Shown here: positions 32,662 through 44,902 of the stretch, in pieces
How positions within the stretch are numbered: position 1 is the stretch's first letter
Layout of the letters: every line of letters starts with the position of its first letter
DNA from: Mycogone perniciosa
Taxonomy: Eukaryota > Ascomycota > Sordariomycetes > Hypocreales > Hypocreaceae
Assembly (NCBI GenBank): GCA_025331125.1
Contig: JAOALB010000003.1
Span: forward strand, 103,879-167,878
Length of the DNA: 64,000 nt
Direction of reading: 5' to 3'
The notes under the pieces: generated by a model
Told to the model about the DNA's origin: nothing
Seen by the model: only the letters and a program-made list of their open reading frames with translations
Databases searched by the model: none
Made by a program: the position numbers and the translations under genes

Positions 32662-35069
32662 TCATACACCTACCAAGAGGATGGCATTGATCTATGCGAC
32701 GGAGTTACACAGGCAATGTCAATATTTTGTCGAGATGGAGCCTAGGATCTCTGCCTGTCTGCCTGGACGGAGTACGATGGTGCTCGTATGCGTTGTCTAC
32801 TCGTACTATACTAATCTGTCATCCATCTCCGTACGAAGTACATTAGTCTGGTCTCGCATCTTGATATGTGGCTGGTGCCTCCGATACGGTCAGATAGCAA
32901 AAGTGCGGACCTACGGAGTCGCAGGAGCAGCCTAGAGAAGCCGGTAGATGGATTGAGGCGTCTAGACTACGGCACCTGACTGTCGCGGGAGGGATGAAAA
33001 AAAAAAGACGGATGCGAAAAGCAGAGGAGCCCGAGGGGTGGCTAAAGGGCTAAAGGAGCCTTTGCATATGCGCTTTCGCACGCGAGGCTTATACTATTAG
33101 ACGGGATGTCATCAAGGTGTCATCGAGGCTAGTGGGTTTCCCCGCTGTACTCGTAGTGACGGGAATTGGATCTGTTTCGAGGATAAATTTAGTTTCGAGA
33201 GATGGAATTGATTTGAGGCTCAAAATCACGAGTAGTGAGTACATACAAGAGTGATATGGCAAGTTCCACATACGGGGCGCCTGGGAAACGCCAGTCCACT
33301 CAGCGGTCGGTGTTGGACGCACGCATCCCATCACCAACCAACAAACCACCCTTTTGGAGGCGATTTCATCTCTTTTCCCCCGCGATCCTCCTCGGTTGGC
33401 GTGGCAAATGACATGCGGGTGTTTTTAGTAGATCTACTTCGTATTTCCTAGTGGTTACTACCACTCCGTACTACTACATTAGTAGTAGTATTAGTACATA
33501 GTGCTCCGTAATAATCGATTCAAAAGGCCTAGGCGCATGCATAACCAATGCTCGACGCTTGCTACAGCGGGTTAGCCCAGGGTATCTGGCCCCTCCACCC
33601 GCCTCAAGGCTCGCTCAAGCTGTGGAAAAACGGCGGTGATCACTGACTCCTCTGGCCACTAAGCCCTGCTGGCCAGCCAGGCCTAATGCATGTACGAGTA
33701 CCTAGCTGGCTGGTTCCACAGGCAGCCTCAAAGCGACCGGAGTTGCATCCATAGACTCACATCCATGTCCGAGATTCTGCAATGAATGCAGCAGCAGCGC
33801 ACACCGTATGCACTACGCCGTACGCACGACTCGCTCGATCAATCAAATCTGCGCGCATGTCATGCTCCCTACAGACGAGATGCACCCGCTACTCGTCAAC
33901 TCGTATGTACGAAGTACGAAGTAGTAACACTACTGCTACTCGTATGCATGCCCGAGGTAGACACACAGTGTGCAAGGGCCTGTGCGTCTCCGAGGTAGTG
34001 CTCCGTACTACCTGATAGCTAAACTTCGTACTTTATACGTACGGCAAAAAGGCAAAACGTAGGGCCCTCACCAACAACTCATCTAACACCTGAACTGAGC
34101 GTGCAGCGCAGCCCAGCACTGCACCAGGGCCGGTTGACGGGGCCTTTATATATTAACTACGCCACCCTGCCCAGTCAACATGCGCACTCTGCTGTTCTTG
34201 CTTTGTCCTCTTCCTTCTCCCCCTCCCGCCAAACGCCGATATACGAGTATCAATCAATACTACGAGTACGGAGTACTACTGCTACTGCTACGGAGTACTA
34301 CTAGTATTAGTAGTAGATTTCCGCCTGGTCGCCCGCAAGTATTTTTTTTATGGGCGATTGGTAGTAACCCTCTCTGGCGACGGCCGAACTGACTCGCTCC
34401 CGCACTCCACACACCCCAACCTCCAGTCCGCTGTTCTCCCGCATTTTACTACTTGTAGTAATAGTAATACTGTTCCTACTACGTATTCTAGCGGGTAGCA
34501 GACACCAGCTCGCCCTAATAGTGGCTTAACACCTTTCAAGAACAACACTGGTTTCAGAAAATCTCCACTCGACAAACCACTTAACCTCTCCTCCATCAGA
34601 TCCGTCCTCGCGCAGCGCAACAGTCCTCGCGTGGATGTGTGAGCCGCTGTGATTAACACCCGAAGACCAGATATTCATCGGCAGAGCGGGCGATCGACGG
34701 GCGTTCCGGCTCTTGTCTGTCCCGTCCGTGCTGCGTTCCTCCACGCCTGGACCAGCCGGAGAGGATTCCGAAATTCTTCGATGCTGCCCAGCTAGTCGAG
34801 CCTTTTTAGCAGCTCTCCCTTGCGCTTCCTGGCTTCGCTGCGTCAGACCTTTTTTTCCCTGATCGATTCCATCGTCCACACTCGACTCTCCTCGGCCTAC
34901 CTGATCCAACTACTCAATCGACACTACCCTCTCTCAACGACCGAGGCTTGGTCCAGTCAACGGCTCCGGCCCCCCGTCGTCGACTTCACAGTTAGGTGGT
35001 GGAACACCTAACGCCATCACCACCATTGCTTCGAAACCGGCGCTTCCGCGGGACACCAACTACCGCCAG

Positions 35070-36293
35070 ATGGCGATGGAGGCGTTGACCAACCTTACCG
35101 CCAACATCCCGGATTGGCAGAAGCGTCTGGATGACCTGAGCACTCAGATTGACCGACGCCAGGTGGAGTTGGCTACACTCGCCGAGGGATCTCCCAAGGA
35201 GGCCGAGGCCAGGTCTCTGAGGAACAAGGGCTCGACCGAGTCCCTCAAGCCCCAAGATGACGGGCCTTTGCACTTTTGCTATCCGGAAGACGAACCACCC
35301 ATGCACCCTCATCACGTCCGAAAATCATCACTGCCTTGTCAGAATGGTCCGAGACAACCCTCGCCCCCAAGCCCGGCGGCTGAGGCACGAATGGGACTAT
35401 GCAAGCCCATGATAGACACCAAAACTGCGGCTCACTCTCGAGCTGGCGTCCCAGTTAAGAAGAGGATTCGGACTGCGTCTGTTGCTTCTGCCGATGGACC
35501 CCGTCCAACATACCGTACACGAAGCATGATCATTGTATACTACGATAGCTATGTGCAGGGCTTCTTCGATGATCTGGTCAGATTTATCTCGTCAAGTAGA
35601 AACTTGATGCGAAAAGCCAAGATGGCAGCCAAGGTGGCCCAGATCAAGCGCCTGGCCGAGATGGAGATGCCCGATGATGAGAACGCGAGCGGAGATGACA
35701 GGGGCTCGACAGAGGCACTACCGTCGTTGCGCTACATAAGTAGTCGGCGGTTCGGACCTGCGGCTATGCGCTTCGGCCCACCTGGGATGAATCAGCCTCC
35801 TGATGTCTATGATGACTTGGACAAAGGCCTCGAGTTTGTGCAAAGCACCTGCGAGCATGGCGCCCACCAGTTCCTGAGGGAAGCGAACTGCCATGATGAA
35901 ATCAAGAAGATTCAGCAGCGTCTGGCTGAGGTATTGGAACAGGCATCAAAGGAGATGGAGCGTGTAGAGCGTGAAGAGCCTGAGCTGGCCAAGGAACCCG
36001 GGGACATGGGCAAGGTTCGCACCATAAGGCCGATCAGCGTGAGCAGAAACCTCGTTCCTAATCGCAAGGATGAGCACCCCGCCAAGGATGAGTGTCTGGC
36101 CGTGGACGATGCTCCGGCAAAATTGGAAGTGGCGGATGAGGCAGCCACCAAAATCCCTGTTGTCCATATCGTGGATCAAATCGAGGTAGACACTGACGCC
36201 AACAATGAGGATATCATGGATCCCCAAGCCATACTGCGTCGGTTACAGTATCGATCAACCAGGGCCAAGGAAATGCGGACAATAGCGAATTAG
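35070..36293 (+). CDS. Unrecognised protein with coiled coils (conserved-looking)
   Basis: The open frame from the first ATG gives 407 residues. Features in order: a helical N-terminus with heptads (NIPDWQKRLDDLSTQIDRRQ, residues 13-32), a Pro/His-rich linker, a basic segment (VKKRIRTASV near 128), a compact hydrophobic stretch with a basic helix after it (IIVYYDSYVQGFFDDLVRFI, then RNLMRKAKMAAKVAQIKRLAEM), an acidic spacer, a second helical block with CHDEIKKIQQRLAEVLEQ, and an acidic tail. I do not know the family. In the same frame the 80 bases before the ATG also look coding, and they begin right after a CTTCACAG acceptor-like site at 34983-34990. The true start may thus lie in an upstream exon that I could not place; the 3' end is firm. 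Confidence 0.7.
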   Translation: MAMEALTNLTANIPDWQKRLDDLSTQIDRRQVELATLAEGSPKEAEARSLRNKGSTESLKPQDDGPLHFCYPEDEPPMHPHHVRKSSLPCQNGPRQPSPPSPAAEARMGLCKPMIDTKTAAHSRAGVPVKKRIRTASVASADGPRPTYRTRSMIIVYYDSYVQGFFDDLVRFISSSRNLMRKAKMAAKVAQIKRLAEMEMPDDENASGDDRGSTEALPSLRYISSRRFGPAAMRFGPPGMNQPPDVYDDLDKGLEFVQSTCEHGAHQFLREANCHDEIKKIQQRLAEVLEQASKEMERVEREEPELAKEPGDMGKVRTIRPISVSRNLVPNRKDEHPAKDECLAVDDAPAKLEVADEAATKIPVVHIVDQIEVDTDANNEDIMDPQAILRRLQYRSTRAKEMRTIAN

Positions 36294-37367
36294 GTTCGCG
36301 TCCCATTTTATGGTTGGGTTGAACCAGGGGACAACGTCACCCGTTTCGTGATCCGAAACCGAGAGACACGATACAGGAAATTTTGACATCTCCTTTTAAC
36401 AATGATGGAACGAACTATTTAACGATCCTGGTATGTATGGGAGTTATGGGGGGATCTTAGCATTTAACACAAAGGGTTCGTACCGAACCGAGTTATGATG
36501 GAATCGCATATTGCAACTGGGCATGAGGGCGTTTCTTGTTGGCATGATTTTCTCTTTTCGTTCTCTTTTCTCGTTTGCCGCTGTCGTTTTTTCTCTCTGG
36601 GTAAAGCGCCTGGACTCAGAATAAACTTGTCATCATCTTGGTCGCGGATAGGATGGGGTCTTGTTAGTATTTGAGCTAAAGGCCAGACCAATGCTGGATT
36701 CTGAGCCTGTTCCATCTCTCATGAACCCCCCCCCCAACAGTCTGTACGGAGTATCTCTTCTATGATGTGTGATGTCCTCCGTGGGGCAGAGAAGGATCTG
36801 GGACCTAGGGCCTACCTATACCTGCCTAAAAGACGGTTGGGTGTAGTATATAGCTGGTTACATACCTACTTTTAATCTAGTAGGGCTGTTTGGGATACGG
36901 TATACTATGGACTAAGCTTAATCAATAGCAATGTTAAATGGATAGTGAAGAGTAGATGTTTTTGTTGTTGAGGTTGTGATGAAGTTTTATGCCTTCAATG
37001 AAGCCTAAGCAAGCATTGGGTGGTTCCGTAATACTAGTAGTACTACTAATACTACTACGAGTAAGTACTCCGTACTACCTAAACCACCAAGGTACCTCGG
37101 AAGCCCCGCTTGAGCAGCTACGTATGTATGTACTATTATCTATCTACTGTATGCGTCAACAAGTGTTGCGATTACATACGCTGTTCCACCATTTAAGGTT
37201 GATCGCAGTGCCTCAACACAGCAACGCGCCAATCGCCAAACGAACTTCCTCGGTCGCCGGCTTGTGCTGTCGTCTGAATATTCAGAATGACGACTGATTT
37301 CCTTCTGGTCGAACGATAAGAAGCCAAGCCTCGAAGCCCGTGATCCTGTTCACCCCTTCGTTCTGCC
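36294..37367. other. Intergenic region before VPS15
   Basis: About 1.07 kb in tandem orientation: the 3' UTR of the unknown gene, then the VPS15 promoter. It holds TACGGAGTA at 36745, TACTCCGTA at 37066 and a TAGTAG/ACTACT run near 37030-37060. A run of ten C lies at about 36726-36735. No gene is seen. Confidence 0.5.
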
Positions 37368-40300
37368 ATGGGTCAAGGGTTCTCGCTCGCGACGCCGTCT
37401 GCCGGCTCCGCTGGCATAGACATCGCCCAGCTGCAGGACATCCAGTATGAGAAGAGCATAGGGAACGCGCGGTTTATGAAGAGTATTCGGGGCCGGCACG
37501 AGAATGGCGTCGTTCTGGTCAAGGTCCTTGTCAAGCCATACACGGAGGTCAAGCTGGAGAAGTACAAGAAGCAGATTATTGGTGGGTGACCTGAGTGTTT
37601 CCTTCATCTTGGAAAATGTTGGGCTGTCATGCTAATGAACGGTGACAGAGCAGCGGAAGGCTTTGGCCGGCGTTCCCAACGCACTGGGGTTCCAGCGCAT
37701 TATCGAGACGGAGACGAACGGATACCTCGTGCGGCAGTTCCTCTACAGCTCCCTTTACGACCGACTAAGCACTCGACCGTTTCTGGAGGATATTGAAAAG
37801 AAGTGGCTTGCGTTCCAGCTACTCTGCGCGTTGCGGGACTGCCATGCGCGGGACATCTACCATGGTGACATCAAGGCGCAGAATGTGCTTGTTACGTCTT
37901 GGAACTGGCTTTACCTGACGGACTTCTCATCGGCTTACAAGCCTATTATGCTGCCGGACGATAACCCGGGCGATTTTTCATACTTCTTTGATACATCTGG
38001 GCGACGGACATGCTATATCGCCCCCGAACGGTTCTATTCCTCCGGAGAGGCCCCGCCTCAGAAGACCAAGATGACCTGGGCTATGGATATCTTCAGCGCG
38101 GGTTGTGTAATTGCCCAGATGTTCCTCGAATCTGAAATTTTCAGCCTTGCCCAGCTGTACAAGTACCGCCGCGGCGAATATGACCCAGTCATTACCCATC
38201 TCAGCATCATATCCGACAAAGATGTTCGGGACATGATCGCCCACATGATCCAGGTCGATCCGGAGAAGCGCTACTCTGCCGAGCAGTATCTCGAGTTCTG
38301 GAAAGGAAAGGTCTTTCCTAGCTATTTCTATAATTTTCTGCACCAGTACATGGAATTAATAACGGACCCGTCCTCCGGCAACAGTCCCATGTCTGGGACA
38401 CAGAAGAATATGGGCGAGTCGGACGATCGGATTGAACGGATCTATTATGATTTCGACAAAATTTCGTACTTCTTGGGGTACCATGCCGAAAAGCGCACAT
38501 CGGAGGCTATGAAGCCTTCTTCGAGGCTCGGCTTGGATCACTTCCCGGTCCGCTTGAGTATCCCGAACCACGAGCATTCGGTTTCTGCGGATCTTGAACC
38601 ACCGGAAGATGATGGCACGCTGATATTCTTGACCTTGATCGTTTCGTCCATGAGAACGACCGCCCGTGCGTCGTCGCGAATTAAAGCATGTGATGTGTTG
38701 TTGGCATTTGCCGAAAGGCTCACGGACGAAGCAAAGCTAGACAGAGTGCTGCCGTACCTGATGACATTGCTGCGAAAAGAAGAGGCGGATATTGTTATAA
38801 TAACGGTTATCAGAACCATTACCCAACTGCTTCAGATTGTTCGGATGGCTACACCGATCAACTCTCATGTTCTGGTTGAATATGTCCTCCCCCGAATGGA
38901 GATCGCCTTAGCATCAAAGTCGTGGACTCCTAATCCGCTTGTTAGGGCAACCTATGCATCATGCATTGGTAGCCTGGCTTCTACCGCACAGCGTTTTCTG
39001 GAGATGGCATCTAGTCTTCGCGCAGATGGGTCAATGCCAATCACCGACCCAGAAGTCGAGCCTGGGACCGACGCTGCCGCGAATTTTGAGAGCATATTCG
39101 ATAATGCCGGTAGACAGCTCTTTGAGGCATTGGAAAGTCACACCAAGCAGCTGGTCGAGGACCCTGATGTTCACGTCCGACGGGCATTCCTGGCATCAGT
39201 GCCCGAGCTATGCATGTTTTTCCAAGAACACTCCAACGAGATCTTGCTAACGCATCTGAATACTTATCTAAACGATCGTGATTGGACGCTGAAGTGTGCC
39301 TTCTTCGATACTATTGTAGGCATTGCGACTTTCATTGGCAGTACAAGCCTGGAAGAGTTTATGCTGCCGCTTATGATTCAGGCACTGACGGACACTGAAG
39401 AATCTGTAGTGCAGTCAGCTCTGCACTCGCTTGCTCAACTTGCCAACCTCGGTCTCCTTTCTAGATCCAAGCTCTGGGAGCTAATAGATCTAGTTGGGAG
39501 GTTCACCATGCACCCTAATATCTGGATACGGGAGTCAGCAGCGGAATTTCTCTCTTCGTCGGCGAGGTTTCTGGCTATGGCGGATATCAAATGTATTTTG
39601 ATGCCGCTGGTAAAGCCATACCTCAAAGTTGGGGCCCTTTCTGATTTTTCCGAGCTTGCTCTGCTCGATGCATTGAAGAAACCCCTCTCGCGGGCTGTCT
39701 TTGACCAAGCCCTGGCGTGGGCCCTGAAGACTGATAGGGGAGTCTTTTGGAAATCTGCCATGGAGAGGCAATCGTTTAGTCAGGCTTCATCCCTAACTCT
39801 GTCTTCTCGGTCCTCCAAGGACTTGACGCCCGTGTCTATGAGCAAGGTTATTCGCAACGAAGAGGATGAACAATGGCTCGAAAAGTTGAGGAATCTGGGA
39901 TTGAAATCCGAGGACGAGATCAAGCTTCTAGCCCTCCGAGAGTTCATCTGGCGCCTCAGCAAGATCAAGGTGCGGGAACCGTCAGTTACCGAGGCGAACA
40001 TACCGACAGGATTCGTCAAGTTAAAGGAACTTGGGGTCACGCCGCAGACGGTGTTCTTTAACGACGCACCTCTCCGCGATCCTACGATTGAACCGAATCT
40101 GGAACCACCAGCCGGGCCATACACCATTGCAGATGCACTGTTGGATGCTTCAATGACTATAAATGATTCGGTTGGTAAGAAGAAGCGTCCTACACTATAT
40201 ACGCACAAACGGGTTCATAGTGTTGGCCCTCGATTGTCGCAAGATGCGGAACGTCTTTTATCTCCTACTGGGAGCGGTCGGGCTAGTTCAAGTGACTCTA

Positions 40301-42027
40301 GGAGAGCATCGTCTCGAAGATTTGGCGATGATAACTTGTCTGTACGAGATGGCCTATACTCGTCTCGGAGAGCAATACGGCATCAATCCAGTGCATTGAG
40401 CCTTCTTGATCGCAAGGACGATCACAAATCGGTTCCAGAGACTGGGACAAGTGACGCCAACGCGTTCGGAGAGGTTGAAGGACCCTTCGCGCAGGCCCTG
40501 CCGATACAGGCAGCGTCTGTGAAGATCAAGGATAACGACTCTGCCACCGTGAGGCAGGTGAGGCATAGCTACGAAGGAATGGACCCTAATATTCAGCGTA
40601 TGCTGGACAATATGTATATCGACAACTTCCCCCGCGATGTCTTGGAGTTTGGACCAATGGTTCAGCCTATTTCGGGGGACAAAAGCAGAGTTATCAGTAT
40701 GCCAGGTGGAGACCCTCCTTGGAAGCCACAAGGGCATTTCGTAGCAACTTTTGCGGAACACAAGGGCCCCATCAACAGAGTCATACCATCCCCGGACCAC
40801 GTCTTTTTTATCACTGGTGGTAATGATGGTGCTGTGAGAGTGTGGGATACGGCTCGACTTGAACGCAACATTACCCATCGATCCCGACAAACCCACAGAC
40901 ATGCAGAGGGCGCTCGTGTTCTCGCTCTTTGCTTTATCGAGAGCTCGCACTGCTTCGTCAGTTGTGCAAGTGATGGAAGCGTTCACGTGGTCAAGGTTGA
41001 CACAGTTTCTGCTGGCGGCGTCATTAGGTATGGCAAGCTCCGCGTGCTCCGGGAGTACCAACTACCTCGAGATGAGCATGCAGTGTGGTGCGAGCATTTT
41101 AGACAAGAGTCGAATTCCGTCCTTGTCCTTGCTACCAACCAGTCTAGGATTCTCGGCATTGACCTGAGAACCATGACTTTACTCTACGTGCTAGAGAACC
41201 CCGTTCATCATGGCACGCCGACCTGCTTCTGTATCGATAGGAAGCGGAACTGGCTTTGCGTGGGAACTTCCCATGGTGTCATTGACCTGTGGGATCTTCG
41301 ATTCAAGATGAAGTTGAAGGGTTGGGGAGTACCAGGCAAGGGTTCAATCTATCGTATTTGCATCCACCCGACCAAGGGCCGGGGTAAATGGACCTGTGTC
41401 TCTGGAGGAACTGGACAGGGAGAAGTGACAGTATGGGATTTGGAAAAGACGACGTGCAGGGAGATATATAGAACTGGCGGTAACAAGGATGGCCCCAAGG
41501 GATACAGCGCATGGGATGTCGACGAAGACAAGCCAGAAGGGATGCTTGGTCGCTTTGCTACGAACCTCGAAACCACCGATCTGGCAAACGCGGATCGTGG
41601 CGTGCGAGCCATGGTTGTCGGCACAGGAACTATGGAGGATTCCCGAGATGTGCGACATGCCTTCATTGTTACGGGAGGGTCGGACAAGAAGCTACGATAT
41701 TGGGACATCTCTCGCATCGAGAACTCGTGCATTTACAGCGGCCTCCAGCCAGACGAACAGCAACCAACATACACAGGCACGCACCCGACGACATCCACGA
41801 CGTTGAATACGGAGCGGTTCCCACGGCATGCGGCATCGGCACCCAATGCAGGAGCTGGCGGACAAGGCAAAGCAACACGACCGCCGAGGTCAACGGTGAT
41901 CTCTCTGCAGCAACAACAGTTGTTGCAGTCACACTTGGACTCCATTATGGACGTGGCTATCTTGGAGTATCCATATTCGATGAGTGTATCAGTGGATCGG
42001 TCTGGCGTAGTTTTTGTCTTTCAATAG
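37368..42027 (+). CDS. VPS15: Vps15, regulatory pseudokinase of the Vps34 PI3-kinase complexes
   Basis: Exons 37368-37581 and 37649-42027, 1,530 residues. Vps15 scaffolds Vps34 with Atg6/Vps30 and Atg14 or Vps38, making PI3P for autophagy and endosomal sorting. The N-terminus MGQGFS fits N-myristoylation at Gly2. The kinase-like domain has HGD (143-145) in place of HRD and DFS (163-165) in place of DFG, both typical of this family. HEAT-like helical repeats follow (about residues 340-700), then a Ser-rich linker and a WD40 propeller from about residue 1100 to the end. The length agrees with family members of about 1,400-1,550. The intron (37582-37648) has GTGGGT and GACAG ends and keeps the reading frame. 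The start is the only Met giving the myristoylation motif. Confidence 0.97.
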
Positions 42028-42611
42028 AATTGGGTCACTGTTCAGCAGCGCCTTGATGAGTCGGGGGTGTTATTAGGGAAGCAGGAGTTGTTGTGTTCGC
42101 GTTCAAAGACAGCGTGATGAATGAGATACATAGTAAATGAGTATAGACCACGGGGGATACCCGTAAGCGCAGCAGGATTAATGATGAATAAATGGGAATT
42201 AATTAAGGAACTCGTGTGCCTAATTGCTCGGAGCTATAGATAGAAGTCATGGAGATAGTACTCGAGTCGAAGTGTGGCGTTTTGCTCTAGGAAGTGTGGC
42301 TTGACCTGTGGTGTCCCACTTCTGAAATTTCCTAGACGCCTTGTTGGAAGCTCTCAGCCTCGCCCGCATTGAACCATCAACAGCCCAAACTACAGCTTTA
42401 CCCTCTTTCGCCGCGTCTTGTCCACGGAGTAGATTTTGCCACCATTTTGGGACGAGAGATCTAAAACGCCCATACGATATACGCTCCCAGAGGTATAATT
42501 CTGAAAAAGAGAACAAAAAACGAACGACGAACCCCGACGAGAAACGATCTGCCCGCGTGCACTTGAACCCGTATCCCCCCACGACGAGGTAAACCAGCTG
42601 TTGTGCCCACG
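42028..42611. other. Intergenic region between VPS15 and LEA1
   Basis: About 580 bases in tandem orientation, with the VPS15 3' UTR and the LEA1 promoter and leader. A 111-codon open frame on the minus strand (42247-42582) has no recognisable features and is not called. Confidence 0.5.
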
Positions 42612-43732
42612 ATGCGGCTTACGGCCGAGCTCATCAAGGATTCCCTGTCCTACCTGAACCCTCTCAAGGAGAGAGAGCTTGATCTCCGAGGTGCGTTGTT
42701 GGGAAAAGAGCAGATGCTACACTTTTGATCGTGTCTGAGAGAGCAGAGTTGATACAATTTTGTCGTTGTGGCATAAACAGGACATCGAATCCCTGCCATT
42801 GAGAATTTGGGTGTTGCAGGCGTGAGTTATTCTCCTTCTTTCTTTTTTTGGGGGGGTGTTTTTTCTCTTTGTCTATGGCGGACCCTTGATCTGCCTGCGG
42901 GCGGCATACGTGGTGGTGGAGCTGCAAGAATGGAGAGCTAACCTGTTCCCTGGAATAGCCTCACGATGCCATCGACTTCACCGACAATGATATCCAAGTC
43001 TTGGGGAACTTCCCCCTCTCGCCGCGTATAACGACGTTGCTCCTCGCGCGCAATCGCGTTGCAAGCATCCAGTCCACGCTGGCCAACTCGGTGCCCAACC
43101 TCAAGAACTTGGTCCTGGCGTCGAATAGCATTGCCGAGCTGGCGGATGTGGATGTCCTTGCCACGCTTCCACGCCTGACACACCTCGTGCTGGCGGAGAA
43201 CCCTATTACGAAGAAAGAAGTGAGCTCGCATCCCCAGAATGATTGGCTGTTGCATACGGCACTGGAGATGGGATTGGAAAGCTGAATGAATGGTGTGATA
43301 GCATTATCGTTACTGGGTGATCTGGCGGTGTCCTAGTGTGCGATTTCTAGACTATGAGAAGGTCAAGGAGGCAGAGCGAGAGAAAGGACGAGAGTTGTTC
43401 GGCACAGCGGAAGAACCCACAGCCCTGGCATCCCAGGTACGATGCAATCGACCCTCACCCTGTGTCCCTCGAACCACGACTTTGCTAATCAAGTATACCT
43501 GCTGCTCTAGATCGTGGGAAAGAAGACCAAGTCATTCGAGGTCGCGTCCAACGGTTCATCAGAAGCGCCGTCGAAGCTATCACGGATAAAGCTTACGGAC
43601 GAGGAGAAGAAGAGATTGCAGGAGAGAATTAAGAAGGCGACGAGCTTACAGGAGATTATCGCACTGGAGAAGGAACTGAACGAAGGTCGGTTGCCATCTG
43701 GAATCATGCATTCTGATGCCATGGAGGAGTAA
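42612..43732 (+). CDS. LEA1: U2 snRNP A' protein (Lea1), leucine-rich repeat splicing factor
   Basis: Five exons: 42612-42690, 42781-42821, 42959-43219, 43302-43436 and 43511-43732, 245 residues. U2A' binds U2B'' and the stem-loop IV of U2 snRNA and is needed for branch-site recognition. The N-terminus MRLTAELIKDSLSYLNPL and the leucine-rich repeats (ELDLRGHRIPAIENLG, then ITTLLLARNRVASI, LKNLVLASNSIAEL, LTHLVLAENPI) are typical, followed by the cap motif YWVIWRCPSVRFLDYEKV, which spans the fourth junction. The C-terminal third is charged and helical. All four introns are GT-AG and close in frame; intron 2 (42822-42958) is the longest, at 137 nt. Convergent with the Dpb3-like gene. Confidence 0.95.
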
Positions 43733-44056
43733 GGCAGGTTGAGGATCTTTTAGGATGTCTACTACGGGTTATGTAGAGCGTCTTTGGCGTTGCGTTAGCC
43801 GCTGTTTCCGAGATGAGACTTGGAAAGGGCGGAAAAGAAGAAGAAAATTGGAGTTGAATTGGCCTTTCGGTTCCGACCATTCATGGTAGTATTCAACAAC
43901 ATAAAGGAATCCAGCTGATGAACGATGTCCTCCTTACATCAGGCTGACCTTGGCCCCCCGTCAACGCCGATCCACACCAGTGTGTGGTCGTAGACAAAAC
44001 TCGTCCAGCGGCGATGCCTCCCCTCCTCCACCTGGATGGCATAGCCCAGTCCGCTC
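43733..44056. other. Convergent gap between LEA1 and the Dpb3-like gene
   Basis: About 320 bases between converging stop codons, presumably both 3' UTRs. Nothing else is visible. Confidence 0.5.
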
Positions 44057-44902
44057 CTAGCCCGTCATGTCGACATCTGCATCACGACGGTGTGGCCCTG
44101 CCGCCTGCCTCATTTCCAGCTCCAGCTGCTCGTTGGGGTCGTCCTGCTTCTCCCTCTCATCTCCCCGGAGGGACAGGGTGAAGGGATTGCTACCGTTGAC
44201 GATGGATGACTTGCCGTTGGTGCCATTGCTGCCGTTGGCCATGATTGCGCCCTGGGATGTGGACGGTCTGTCGTCGGCGGCGGCGATTTGTTCTCCGCTG
44301 AGACGAGCCTGGACGGCGGAGGCGGCTGCTTTTGCCTTCTTAAAGGGCACGGTTTTGGGGGCGACGTCTTCTAGGAATTCGAGGTTGTCGTGATGTGAGA
44401 TTGCGCTGGCTTTTGAGGGGGGGAAGATTGAGGGCTGGTTAGTTTACAGAGCAAGTATATATATATATATATATAGGTATGTGTGTGTGTATGTGAAGGG
44501 ACGATGAAGTTCAGTGAGGTAACGGGGTAGAGCTCACCAATGTCCTTGTACTGGATGTTACGCCGGGGCTTGCGTTCCAGCTTGGCTTGTGTGTGAGCCT
44601 CATCGGCAAGATGCTGAATGAACATTTCCTGTTTGGATTAGAAAGTCGGTCATGAGGAAGCGAGACCGAAGGGTGGGCGATGAGTGACGAACGGTAGCAA
44701 GTGTGATGACGAAGGCGGCGTTGTTTGAGCACATCTGGATGTCTGGATCTTGACCGATGATCTTCTTTACCCTCGACACTATGTAGCAATTAGACTCCAA
44801 GAACTTCGACAGAGGTATGGATTCTACTGGAGACTTACATGGCAGTTGGGCCTGTCCTGTGGGCTCCTTTCTAGGAGGGATGGCGGTGGTGTTGTAAGGC
44901 AT
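44057..44902 (-). CDS. DPB3: Histone-fold protein, probable DNA polymerase epsilon subunit Dpb3 (CHRAC1/POLE4-like)
   Basis: Four exons: 44902-44839, 44778-44693, 44628-44538 and 44409-44057, 197 residues. The histone-fold of the CBF/NF-Y/archaeal type covers about residues 20-95: QLPLSRVKKIIGQDPDIQM, then NNAAFVITLATEMFIQHLA, then RRNIQYKDIASAISHHDNLE. This family pairs with a Dpb4-like partner in Pol epsilon and in chromatin-remodelling (CHRAC) complexes. The absence of a Gln-rich NF-YC tail and the RNIQYKDIA wording favour Dpb3 over NF-YC or NC2-alpha. The C-terminal half is low-complexity, with a Gly/Asn/Ser stretch and an acidic end. The third intron (44410-44537) carries a TA/TG microsatellite. 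Divergent from the CLC gene by 801 bp. Confidence 0.87.
44456..44490. repeat. Compound (TA)n(TG)n microsatellite within an intron
   Basis: About ten TA units followed by GGTA and five or so TG units. It lies in intron 3 of the Dpb3-like gene, which is longer than its neighbours by about the size of the tract and its flanks. Confidence 0.9.

Larger units (their letters stand above)
27594..35069. other. 7.4-kb gene-poor region rich in dispersed TACGGAGTA words
   Basis: No supported gene. The longest open frame (30291-30944, minus) has no protein-like content. The region holds intact TACGGAGTA or its complement at 27875, 28215, 28222, 28586, 29524, 29975, 30524, 32642, 34267 and 34289, with many variants (TACGAAGTA, TACGGAGC) and TAGTAG/ACTACT runs. 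It also contains a (GA)12 tract. No terminal repeats, integrase or reverse transcriptase motifs were recognised, so a mobile element is not supported. The right end (about 34560-34990) looks like the promoter and leader of the following gene. Confidence 0.6.

Noticed and set aside
27594..34990. Mobile element or decayed transposon in the gene desert
   Set aside because: No terminal repeats, target duplications or transposase/reverse-transcriptase motifs could be recognised by eye. The short words are dispersed across the whole window and not confined to one element.
42247..42582. 111-codon minus-strand open frame between VPS15 and LEA1
   Set aside because: Overlaps the LEA1 leader and promoter, no family likeness, no start context or intron support.
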